From: Ornithodoros turicata
Taxonomy: Eukaryota > Arthropoda > Arachnida > Ixodida > Argasidae
NCBI RefSeq assembly: GCF_037126465.1
Contig: NC_088207.1
Coordinates: 19,855,049-19,919,048 of the forward strand
Direction of reading: 5' to 3'
Length of the DNA stretch: 64,000 nucleotides
In this document: positions 46,301-53,748 of the stretch, piece after piece
Numbering within the stretch: position 1 is the stretch's first letter
Layout: each line of letters opens with the position of its first letter
The notes under the pieces: generated by a model
Databases searched by the model: none
Seen by the model: the letters and a program-made list of their open reading frames with translations, nothing else
What the model was told of the DNA's origin: nothing
Translations under genes and position numbers: made by a program

Positions 46301-48222
46301 CGGTTCCCCGTTACGTCACCGGTGTTGCACAATGGTAAGTAATGCCGCGAGCTCGCGCTGTGGCTGCCGCCACTGCCGATCGCGCGAAAGCTGCTGTCAT
46401 GGAGATTTCCACTCCCGATGAACGCATACGCGGGATCCTACGGCGCATGCTCCTGGCGGGATTCCTCGGCTCGGCAACACGTCACGATGACTTGTTGCTG
46501 AGCCGGCCGTGGTCGCGTCAAGTTACCCGTTGTGTCTCCGCTCGGCAGCTCGTCACGGCGCGGCGCCAGCTGTCCTCCCTTCGCCGCTCCGTTTAAATTC
46601 GCTCCCGAGAAATCCGGTCGCGCGACGAAAGTAAAATTTCGGTTCTAGACTCAGAAAAATGTCTTCTTTCGAACGAAACGAAGAAAAAAATCGTTTCATA
46701 GTCCCTTTAAACACGAAATGTTAGGAAGCAATCGAGCATTATGTTTGTTTGGAGTCCGTTGAATTTCTGTGAGATCAGGAATGTCGCCACCGGGAATATC
46801 GAGGCCCTCCCAAATAATCATACCCTGTGAATAGGAACCACGTGCTTTATAACCTAGCCTGCAGTATTGCAAACTATCGGCTCAGGACACATACTAACCC
46901 CTCTGTCTCCCACTCCTTCCTGCTGTCGTCTCTCCATCTGTCCACGTCTGTACGCCGCTCATAGCCACAGATGCTTCGCGGCACTAACACGGAATTAAAA
47001 AAAAAGTATTGCAAAATACTTGCTATTCCAGTTGAATAAAAAATACACGTCCTGTTTAATGCAGACGAGGGTACGGTGTACACGATTTGAAAGTGCTCAC
47101 AATTCTGATTCAACCTTCTACGAGTATCTTGGTGGTAATCTTCCTGTAGGTCACACAGATAACATTGGAAAATTTTCCTAAACTAACTGTAGACGAAAAG
47201 CTCACAAAACTCCGCTATCAACATAAGAATGTAGTAGCAGACGACAAGGCAACATGCGCATTTGTGTGACGTCACAACCCTAGCATATCCTCCATTGGAA
47301 GAGAGTCGAGAAGTGTTGTTACCAGGGTTATCCCTTTCTGTTATTCACCGCAGAGTTATGACCTTGTAGAGGAGGTGGTGCTCCTCTACGTGAGTCTCGA
47401 CCGGCTATGGTGGAATGTCCCAGCGGCAGGTGTGCGTGGCCACACGCTAGGACGGTGCCGGTAGAACTGGCTGGCAGGCGCAGTGCCGCAGAGGCACGTC
47501 ATCATCGTCCTCCACGGGCCGCCACAACCTCATTTCTGCTACTCTAGCCTACTCTGGATCCTTTTCGCTCTCTTACGGTAACTCGGAGTTGCCAGAGTTC
47601 AATAAGAAAACACGCCCGCGTGGGATGGGTTTAGCAACTCTTTCCGTCGAACTGAAAGCGAGGCGAGAGCAAGAGCGCGCTAGACTACTAGGTTCCGAGA
47701 CACATGATGTTGGTGTCGGCGTACGCTCACAAAGTTCTACATAATGCTGAAGATAACAGAGTACATGAAGAAAACACTCAGTGCTCATGTAATTCAGACG
47801 TCAGTGACAGAATATACATGCCAACATATTATGTGCCGCACGGCGTTAGAAGCTCAAGAAGATCATAAAAAAAGAGGGCGAAAATGAGGGCCACTTCTTC
47901 ACGTGAACTGCATGTCGTGAACACGTGACACGTGATCCGTAAACAGAACCACAACAGTTTAGGTTGGACTTGAGTCACTAAATAAGCTACTCTAGTGACT
48001 ACTCTACTCTAGCTAATAAGTGACTCTAGGTTGGACACTCTTACCCACAAGATCGCCTTTTATTGCATTGCCGTAGTACATTGTAGCCTTTTCTTTTTCT
48101 ATTTTCAGGAGGAAGTGTTAGTCGTGTACGACCTCCGAAACGAAGAAGAAATAGTGGGATGCGTTTACTTCTTTATGGACTACGTTCCCAAAACTGCTCC
48201 TCTTCTGGGATCGACTCCATGA
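34254..48222 (+). CDS. Secreted ML-domain (MD-2-related lipid-recognition) protein, complete gene
   Basis: Four exons join with perfect phase: 34254-34347, 38025-38129, 43774-43961 and 48109-48222, giving 166 codons plus TGA. The order is a signal peptide (MLFLTLVTMVLLASSSA) and then a single ML/NPC2-like beta-sandwich. All six family cysteines are present: QQLC at the end of exon 1, TVSC and VDPC in exon 2, YDAC and FSCP in exon 3, and IVGC in exon 4. Expected disulfides are 1-6, 2-3 and 4-5. NLT and NVT are sequons. ML proteins bind lipids or sterols in a hydrophobic pocket and act outside the cell or in lysosomes. Ticks encode many of them. Introns of about 3.7, 5.6 and 4.1 kb carry a mariner, a hAT, LINE pieces, foldbacks and a piggyBac-like element. 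A convergent paralogue lies at 53587-60299. Exact ligand unknown. Confidence 0.85.
34560..35450. other. Intron, nothing recognised
   Basis: First ML intron up to the mariner. Only chance frames. Confidence 0.3.
35455..36381 (+). mobile_element. Internally deleted mariner transposon
   Basis: The inverted ends CGAGGGGCGTTCAAGTGAAA and TTTGACTTGAACGCCCCTCG are flanked by TA. The transposase start (ATG 35611, MADNAVSAHIEQRIVMKILV) and helix-turn-helix region run to about 35930. The frame then breaks, and the DDE C-terminal part resumes at about 35990 (HYNARPHTAH..., YSPDLAPSDFHLFGPLKAFL) to a stop at 36304. About 350-400 bp between them, including the first catalytic Asp, is missing. The element is 927 bp against roughly 1.3 kb for family members. 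Confidence 0.92.
36588..37210. mobile_element. Non-autonomous hAT with perfect 8-bp duplication
   Basis: CTCCTTGG flanks both sides (36580-36587, 37211-37218). The ends CAACCTTGTGC and the inverse GCACGAGTCTG are related. GTAACGCGTTAC and AGTAATTGATTAC motifs are clustered inside both ends, typical hAT subterminal repeats. Confidence 0.82.
37301..37368. repeat. TTTTCAT-type microsatellite
   Basis: Imperfect repeats of TTTTCATCTTT. Confidence 0.7.
38025..38129 (+). CDS. ML gene exon 2: N-terminal half with Cys2-Cys3
   Basis: An ideal TACTAAC branch site at 37996 and a GTTTTACAG acceptor are followed by PGMTVSNFRTVSCSVDPCVS and EYVFEAEVTF, then a GTAAGA donor. It is 105 bp, phase 1 to phase 1. 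The minus-strand paralogue has a 105-bp exon with the same borders. Confidence 0.88.
38862..38975 (+). CDS. Orphan EB/EGF-like exon candidate in ML intron 2
   Basis: From an AAAG acceptor to a GG|GTGAAG donor one frame reads ACKKTRKGRCYAMAVSWPMC and QSGQCVNHDGGLCRCRTG, with six cysteines in EB-module order. The phase (2 to 2) does not fit the ML gene, so it would belong to another gene or be a pseudo-exon. The acceptor tract is mediocre. Confidence 0.35.
39205..39232. repeat. (CA)n microsatellite
   Basis: About 11 CA units. Confidence 0.9.
39862..39965. repeat. Imperfect inverted repeat AAAGCGATAAAACCC
   Basis: AAAGCGATAAAACCCCG at 39890 pairs with GGGTTTTATCGCTTT at 39951. Confidence 0.55.
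40085..40305. repeat. GAGTAACT-rich hAT-type subterminal sequence
   Basis: TGAGTAACTGATGAGTAAC, GTAACTCAATAATA and a TACAGCCCTGGC end resemble the hAT motifs at 36588. The opposite end is not found. Confidence 0.4.
40731..40895. repeat. Dispersed ~165-bp repeat, copy 2
   Basis: Matches 25521-25690 (AACAGCACCGCAAGCGGTAC to GCCTCCCTCCACCGCTTACA). Confidence 0.6.
40940..41700 (-). mobile_element. LINE C-terminus with zinc-binding domain
   Basis: The minus-strand frame reads ASLQWKLAHDVLPLRERLHR and DGCTSCGMCETAGHCFRRC, the zf-RVT pattern W.L....LP...RL followed by C..C...ET.GH.F..C. It continues 120 residues of basic/aromatic sequence to a stop at 41131-41133. The RT catalytic part is absent. 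Confidence 0.8.
42160..42351. mobile_element. Diverged palindromic MITE
   Basis: GCTGAAAGCGGGGGCGTACG and AGAACGTTGTTCTTCGGGTG keep the core and right arm. The ends have decayed to TTTTAGAGTTGTA. Confidence 0.65.
42466..42560 (+). mobile_element. Ruka-like SINE 3' fragment
   Basis: CCCCCAGGACGTTAGTCGTG and ACGTCGCCCACCTCTGTGAC match the SINE tail. Confidence 0.55.
43283..43400. mobile_element. One-armed copy of the foldback found in copia
   Basis: TAGATGGGTAGAAATCCAGC through GCCGCCGATATTTCGAACAG matches the left arm at 11253. The right arm is missing. Confidence 0.75.
43774..43961 (+). CDS. ML gene exon 3: core with Cys4-Cys5
   Basis: The acceptor is TTTTCCCTGCAG and the donor GTAAGA. It encodes DKPSQNLTAVVTH, YDACKYFSCPVAANTPQVVN and VTYIVPDMD. 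It is 188 bp, phase 1 to phase 0, and the paralogue exon is also 188 bp and about half identical. Confidence 0.9.
44041..44564. mobile_element. Large foldback (~525 bp) just after ML exon 3
   Basis: The arms of about 245 bp begin AAAAGAAGGTAAGGTCCAAC and end GTTGGACTATACCTTCTTTT. The centre is GCTCAAAGAGTTTCGGTTTC. Pairing is high (ACGTCGTCTGTTCGC, GAGTTTCGCCACATC and their inverses). It starts 80 bp after the exon 3 donor. Confidence 0.85.
44566..46095. other. Intron, no supportable gene
   Basis: The minus frame at 45335-45700 has no recognisable domain. A 25-codon open segment at 44696-44770 is discussed among rejected items. Confidence 0.3.
46101..46706. mobile_element. Non-autonomous TTAA-flanked element (piggyBac-like)
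   Basis: The ends AGGGACTATGAAA and the inverse TTTCATAGTCCCT are flanked by TTAA (46097-46100, 46707-46710). The 606-bp interior is GC-rich and has no transposase. Confidence 0.82.
46879..47006 (+). mobile_element. Ruka-type SINE 3' end with A tail
   Basis: CAGGACACATACTAACCCCT, CTGTCCACGTCTGTACGCCG and GCGGCACTAACACGGAATTA lead into an A-run. This is the best match to the Ruka 3' end as I remember it. Confidence 0.75.
47365..47526 (-). mobile_element. Solo LTR with 4-bp target duplication
   Basis: Inverted relative to the plus strand (TGTGGCGGCC... to ...CCTCTACA on minus). The flanks ACCT (47361-47364) and ACCT (47527-47530) are identical. Same LTR family as 54589-56442. Confidence 0.8.
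48109..48222 (+). CDS. ML gene exon 4: C-terminal strands with Cys6 and stop
   Basis: A long pyrimidine tract ending TATTTTCAG is followed in phase 0 by EEVLVVYDLRNEEEIVGCVY and FFMDYVPK, ending GSTP-stop. This matches the ML pattern of strand, acidic turn and Cys. Exon 3 joined directly to this exon gives normal ML spacing. Confidence 0.85.
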   Translation, partial: EEVLVVYDLRNEEEIVGCVYFFMDYVPKTAPLLGSTP

Positions 48223-48292
48223 TGACGCCGCCGTCAAAGTGACTACGGAGATTACGACGACGTATTGTGAATCAAGGACGCCAAAGGGCGCC

Positions 48293-48545
48293 TACACTCT
48301 TAAAAATGAACTTCACCACATAGCACGCTCTTAGCCAACCATCATCTCGAATGATATCGTTACCTGCCCTGATTTGATGGAAACGGGAGGCGTACGCCTT
48401 TTCTGTGACACTTATGCTGTTCATAATTGTCACAGAAAAGGCGTACGCCTCCCGTTTTCAACAAATCAGGACAGATAACGATATCATTTGCGATAATGGT
48501 TGGCTAGGAGCGTGCTATGCGGTGAAGTTCATTTTTAAGAGTGTA
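48293..48545. mobile_element. Palindromic MITE, core type 2 (full copy)
   Basis: Starts about 70 bp after the ML stop codon, so it may lie in the 3'UTR. TA-flanked, with GGCGTACGCC arms. Confidence 0.93.
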
Positions 48546-48892
48546 CCATAATCTGATAAGGAATGGCGACAGTGCTGATGACCCACGAGTATTGTTCATG
48601 ATGCTAATCTGCTCGTAATGAGAACTATCTATATAACAGTCAAGAAATAAAATTGCTTCTTGCTGTCAAATTGTTTCGTCTTATTTCCTGTCCCCCACTT
48701 TTTATTTTCTCTCTGTCTGTCACTAAGGAGTCGAAGCCATGAGGATATAAACTAGGAGGAAGTATCCTCGCTCTCACACACATATGCACACGCACGTGGC
48801 TGCCACGTGACTGCATACACTCATACGTAGATGTGAACGCGGGATCGAGCGTTGTCACGCAAAATTTCTCACTGGGCCGTGATAGGGCCACA

Positions 48893-49045
48893 TATGGGTC
48901 AGCGTTGGCCAGAAAGGTTGGCCCTATGTTGGTGGCCAATGGATGGCCAGTCTCAGGCCATTGTCAATCCCCAAGCTCGCCCAACCATGTTGTCTTAGCT
49001 TGTGCCAAGGTTGGCTTATTTGGCCAACTCTGACCTTGGGCCAGT
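48893..49045. repeat. TTGGCC-rich degenerate repeat
   Basis: GTTGGCCA, AATGGATGGCC, TTGGCTTATTTGGCCAA and TTGGGCC recur about every 15-25 bp. No reading frame is conserved. Confidence 0.55.
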
Positions 49046-49333
49046 CATACGGGAATAATTCGCTACTTCTTGCCCCGTCATGAATAAAAGAAATGAATCC
49101 CAGTTCGCCGAATGAAGTTAAGCGGATTATCTTTGAGAGGAACGGTCAACCCCTTTCGGCAAGCTGGAAAATAATATAGGAACTTTTCGGCAAGTTGTGT
49201 ATGGTGGCAAATGACCTGTAGATAGGAAACGTGCGAGAATCATTGAATCCCTTTGCGGACAGTGGCTGGAGAAATAGATATTATGTTGAAAGATGACACC
49301 CACCAGTCGCAATATCATTAGCAATATTTATAA

Positions 49334-49510
49334 CGCAAACCCCCGACTATATAGGGAACGTAGCAGCACATGCAGATAATACCACAGCTGAAGAGTTTAA
49401 TAGGGAGACGATAAATTTATCCATGGCCAGAGTAACAATGCGGGACATCTCTGGATCAAACTTCTCCTGTGTGTGGCCTTTCTATGTACCCTGGTCTCGG
49501 GGGGTTTTTC
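49334..49510. repeat. MITE with AACCCCCGA ... TCGGGGGGTT ends
   Basis: AAACCCCCGACTATATAGGG and CTGGTCTCGGGGGGTTTTT are inverted and resemble the hairpin at 9898. Confidence 0.55.
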
Positions 49511-49904
49511 GTATTGAATCCTTGCCAACAGCTCGCATGTCTTCTCGACATTATTTCATGGATAATATGTGTGCTGTTTAGTAATTTGTTCATTTAGAGT
49601 AAGAAAAATATCTCTTCGAGACATTTCAGTTCGTTAAATTTTCCGCGCTTTTCATTTAAATATTTCAAAGGTATTTTATTTCGGCTCCTGAACCTAGAAG
49701 CCGTAAGCTCTGCGTCACTATCGTGAGAGGTCCTATCGTAGTAACGTTGTGGCTGGCTATGAGGATGGTTTTTGAAACCCTCTATAATCGCTTGTTAACC
49801 AATTACAGCGAAAGCGTAATGCTTGTCAAGGCAATGGAAAGCCCCATGAGAGATCCACGAATAATCCAATTGGTTGATTGACGGCGTGTTAGTTACATAG
49901 CGTT

Positions 49905-50284
49905 CTGCCTGCCGGTGCGGCGGAAGACAAGTTACACTGGGAGGTGGGAGCCCCGGGCCTCATCACCGGCCTGCCCAACAGCTGCAAACACCAGGGGACG
50001 TGAGGAGGGGGAACGGGCAGGACTCCGTAGTCTTGCATCCCCGGGGTCTGTAATTTCTCTCACCGGCCCTGCTGGAAGGACAGTGCGCCCTGGGTCACCT
50101 TCATAGGAAACCTTACCAACATCTAGGACCGCGCTATTCCCCATAGTATCATCTCATTCATCTCCAGCTCTAACGGGTTCTAACTCTGTTTTACCATCCT
50201 GTTGACCGCACCTCATTAGCACTGGCCAATCTCCCTTGCTGATAAGCGCCATCCCGCTTGAGGAGCAACAACAACAACAACAAT
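49905..50284. repeat. Repeat ending in (CAA)n
   Basis: A GC-rich stretch ends GAGGAGCAACAACAACAACA, like the 3' tail of some LINEs. No coding motif is identified. Confidence 0.35.
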
Positions 50285-50817
50285 GTTAATGTGGTCCTAC
50301 TTTGAACGTTTTATTGAAGCATCATTGCTTTCAGCCGCTTGAAATTTGTGAGCCTGTAGATTTTAAATTAATTTCACCCCGTCGGTATAATATGGGTGTT
50401 CTTTGTTGGGTGTTTTATACTTACGAACGCGTGTGGTGGTGCGGATGGAACGGGTCGCACGATCGCTTAAAATACAAATCAGCCCTCTCGGCTTGACCAT
50501 ACTGGGACTGTTTCAAGTGTCACTACTCACTTAAAAAAGGATATGCGAATACGTATGAGTGATTTCTGCTCGAGTCAAGCAATGATACGACTTTTTCGTA
50601 AAAAAAAAGGTAATTGGAGTAGATTTACACGTAAGGTTGGTTTTTTAGTGTGGCGACACGTTGCAGGGAAGGACTGCGGATAATTCCGGTCGCTTGGTGT
50701 TCTTTTGACGTGCGCCAAAAATTTCGGACACGTGTTGCTGGAAGCAGTGTTTACAAAGCAAACCGACATGTTCTTCCTGGTGTATTCAGCGAAAAAGAGT
50801 AATTGCCGATAGAGCCG

Positions 50818-51090
50818 CACCACGAGAAGGGCTAGAGATCCGCATCTAAGGGAATCTGTTGTGTTGGTTGATATGTGATGAGGGGCACGCACGGTCACGT
50901 CCACCACCGAAGTCTCGTAAGAGAATTGTGCCAGAAACTTTCCTAGTAAGGGAAGGTCATTCTTCGGTCCATGTGCAAAGACCTTTGACACGGGTTCGAC
51001 GAATTGGGGTCGTTGCGGGGTGCTGTTGTACGCATCAAGGCTAATTATATTCACCATTCCACCTGCGTCTATGATGAATTCTATCTCCTT
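50818..51090 (-). pseudogene. Ty3/Gypsy aspartic protease remnant
   Basis: The minus frame reads KEIEFIIDAGGMVNIISLDA, then FAHGPKNDLPLLGKFLAQFS and later LRCGSLALLVV. This matches retroviral-type protease order (catalytic D-S/T-G, flap, LLG). The active site is D-A-G instead of D-S-G, so it would be inactive. No gag or RT is adjacent. Confidence 0.7.
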
Positions 51091-51724
51091 TTCGTGTGCG
51101 TGTGAGTGTGTGTGTGCGCGCGCCAGGGAGTTATTTCTCAACCTACGCAACCTACATAGTATGTGCGCAATACACCTTTTTACAAAAGCAAGCGCCACCT
51201 GTGGCACGCAAGGGGTCATGGGAACTTGGAATGAATTGGAGCATTCGAGACTCTAAGAGGCAGAGGTAGAAGAAGAACAACAACATTCCCGGTGTGCGCA
51301 GCAGCAGTGTCAGCCGGGGTAAACCATAACCGAAGCAGACGACGGAGCAGTCTCCCTCAAAGTTCCCATGCTGCTGTGCGCCACGCGCTTGGTGGCGCGC
51401 GCATCTTTTTAACATCGTCTATTGCCTATAGGCAATTGCTGTTCATGGGCACCATCAAAACACCAATTCCCCTTTCTTTTCTTTTTTCCCTGCCAATAAA
51501 TTCCCCCAATACATAAAATAATCAAATCAAATATTATTGCTTCATGTCTTCGAGTACTTTTTTTTTTTTTCGCGAATCGTTTGAGTGAGAATGATTCACT
51601 CGAACTAGCTCGTAAAGCAGCCAGAAGCAATTTTATGTATCGATTCGTTGCAGTGAGTTATCATTCCATGAAGAGAAGCATCATGCACAAAACTCCTCGG
51701 TTGCTAGCAGGGCAACATTTTTAA

Positions 51725-52692
51725 CCCTTTAGTGCCCGCCCTCATTTCCAATGAGTCTACAATAACGGGTCTTTGAACAAACGTTTATTATGTGGAGATA
51801 TACCAAGCCAAAATATGCATCCGTTGGCCAGATATGGAATGTTCACAAATGGGAACAATGGGCTCTCGCAACATCAAGACGTTCTAACAGCAAGTTTTGC
51901 GCACCGACTGTACAGATGCACTTGACACACTTTGTATATCGGTCCCCCGTTCACAGTTTTGCACCGGCCGCGCCCCTGTTCCTTGTTCTTAAGGGTTCAT
52001 GAAGTGTTCTGTATACGTGAGGCTGTACTCTATACGTGTGCGAACCCACAGCCCAGAGCAATTTCCACTTCTTCCTTGCACATACCCGCTACATCACCTG
52101 GCAGAGTGTCTTCTTCGTCTTCTTGATCTTTATAGGTCACGTTCCTTTCACATTTGGTTGTGCATAGCCCAACACTATTATTCTCGTGTCCGCCGCTGAT
52201 TTTTAGAACCACTTCCAAGGCTTCTACTAATGTCCGAGAACTTTATTGAAGATATCTGCAGAGATTCAGAAGCGTTGCCCGTCAAGCCGTTCAGCCGTCG
52301 TGTTCCCAAATGGGAACAACTGAGGAAATTATTGCGTCACATTGGAATATTTGGCTACTGAACTTTTATAACCACACAGATATGTTTATTTGTCTCCTTG
52401 CAATCACCACTGACAGTTACATAAACAACGGGAAGGTGACGCACCTGCAGCACGTGATTGAAACTCAGTTGCCAGCAAAAATTGCAACTGAGGTAAATGC
52501 GGCTGACGAATCTCCCTGTTAACTGAAAGCGTAAAACCCTAAGCGCGATTTCGGGTCATACTTTTGAGTACTGATATCTTGGCATGCAGTGCAAGCTGAT
52601 TTGGACATCATGTCGGCGTTAATAAAGTTGCGGGATCGCTTAGACTAAGGTAATGTTTTTGCTCCCAAATGGGAACAATGGTATCAAATGGG
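51725..52692. mobile_element. TTAA-flanked piggyBac-like element, non-autonomous
   Basis: TTAA flanks at 51721-51724 and 52693-52696. The ends CCCTTTAGTGCC and the inverse GGTATCAAATGGG start with CCC as in piggyBac. The motif CAAATGGGAACAA recurs at 51847, 52307 and 52666. No transposase domain is seen. Confidence 0.65.
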
Positions 52693-53092
52693 TTAACAAT
52701 CAATTTATAGTACCCGAAACATTATCAATGCGTGCCCTTGACATGTTTTATTCATAATAAGCAATTTCAGTTTCCGAGGTTTCCATAGTTCATTCGTTCG
52801 GAGCGCCGACATCATGCGGTCGATCCCAGAAGAGCGCTTTCTGGTCTGTAGTCCAAGTCTAAGAGTGCGCATCCAACTCCTTCATTGTTTTCATTTTCAA
52901 GTTCGTAGACCACAGCAACTTCCGTCTGAAAATAGAGAATGGCTAACAACTATACGCTACGACGGTACGCCTTTGCGCATTAGAGAAAGCAGCTGTCCAG
53001 TGATAAGGCAGCAATCAGGGATATTCGCACAGGGGCCACACTACACTCCTAACTTTGTTCCCTTTATAGTAGCTTTTAGCGTCGTGTAACCT

Positions 53093-53400
53093 ATACAGGG
53101 CGTCCCAGCTAATGCGAACATATTTTTTAAATATATATATCACTTTTTCTGAGATGAAATCAATTGCAACATAGCATGTGCTGAAGGGCCCTCCTTAGGA
53201 GGGCATTAGCAAACTCCAAAGGCAATGTCCTCATTAACTTTCAATAATTCACTTTTTAATTATAAAAGCTACGAAGTTGTCCCAATGAGAACATCTGATC
53301 CCTTCGGTTACCTGATACCGGAGCCGTTTTCAGACCAAAAATCCGTTCAATAGATCGTCCGCAAAAAATTGATGAAGGAACACATTTTTTTCTTCTATAT
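53093..53400. repeat. One end of a mariner-like element
   Basis: TACAGGGCGTCCCAGCTAAT is the common ACAGGGnGTCCCA end type. The other end and a transposase are not found. Confidence 0.4.
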
Positions 53401-53586
53401 TTTGATCATTGCGCGTCTTCGGAGACGCGTCTTTCCTTCAACCCCAATGTGAGAGGGTGAAAGAACACACTATCGCTTCTTGCGTCCTGGAAAAAATATT
53501 AAAACAAAACAAAATATGCAACCCAAGACAACGGCAGTTCCGATAGAATCACCCCGATACATTTGTTTTTGTTTTGTTTCCGCAAG

Positions 53587-53748
53587 TTAAAGCTCATCTT
53601 CGACGCATGAGGCGGCACTGTGCTCGTCCATGCTCGGAATTATGAAGAAAGCACAAGATTGGAGTAATGGAAGTTTATGAGGGTATTCGTACCGTATGTT
53701 CACTACAAAGTGTTTATGTTTTTTGCGAGACAGTCTAGCAACACTGAT
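53587..53748 (-). CDS. Probable ML paralogue terminal exon (Cys6)
   Basis: VVNIRYEYPHKLPLLQSCAF aligns with VLVVYDLRNEEEIVGCVYFF of the partner. The stop TAA ends at 53587. The required phase-0 acceptor is weak (GCTGAG at 53749). The more natural TTTGTAG at about 53693 would put the exon out of phase. Confidence 0.5.
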   Translation of the reverse strand: MSVARLSRKKHKHFVVNIRYEYPHKLPLLQSCAFFIIPSMDEHSAASCVEDEL

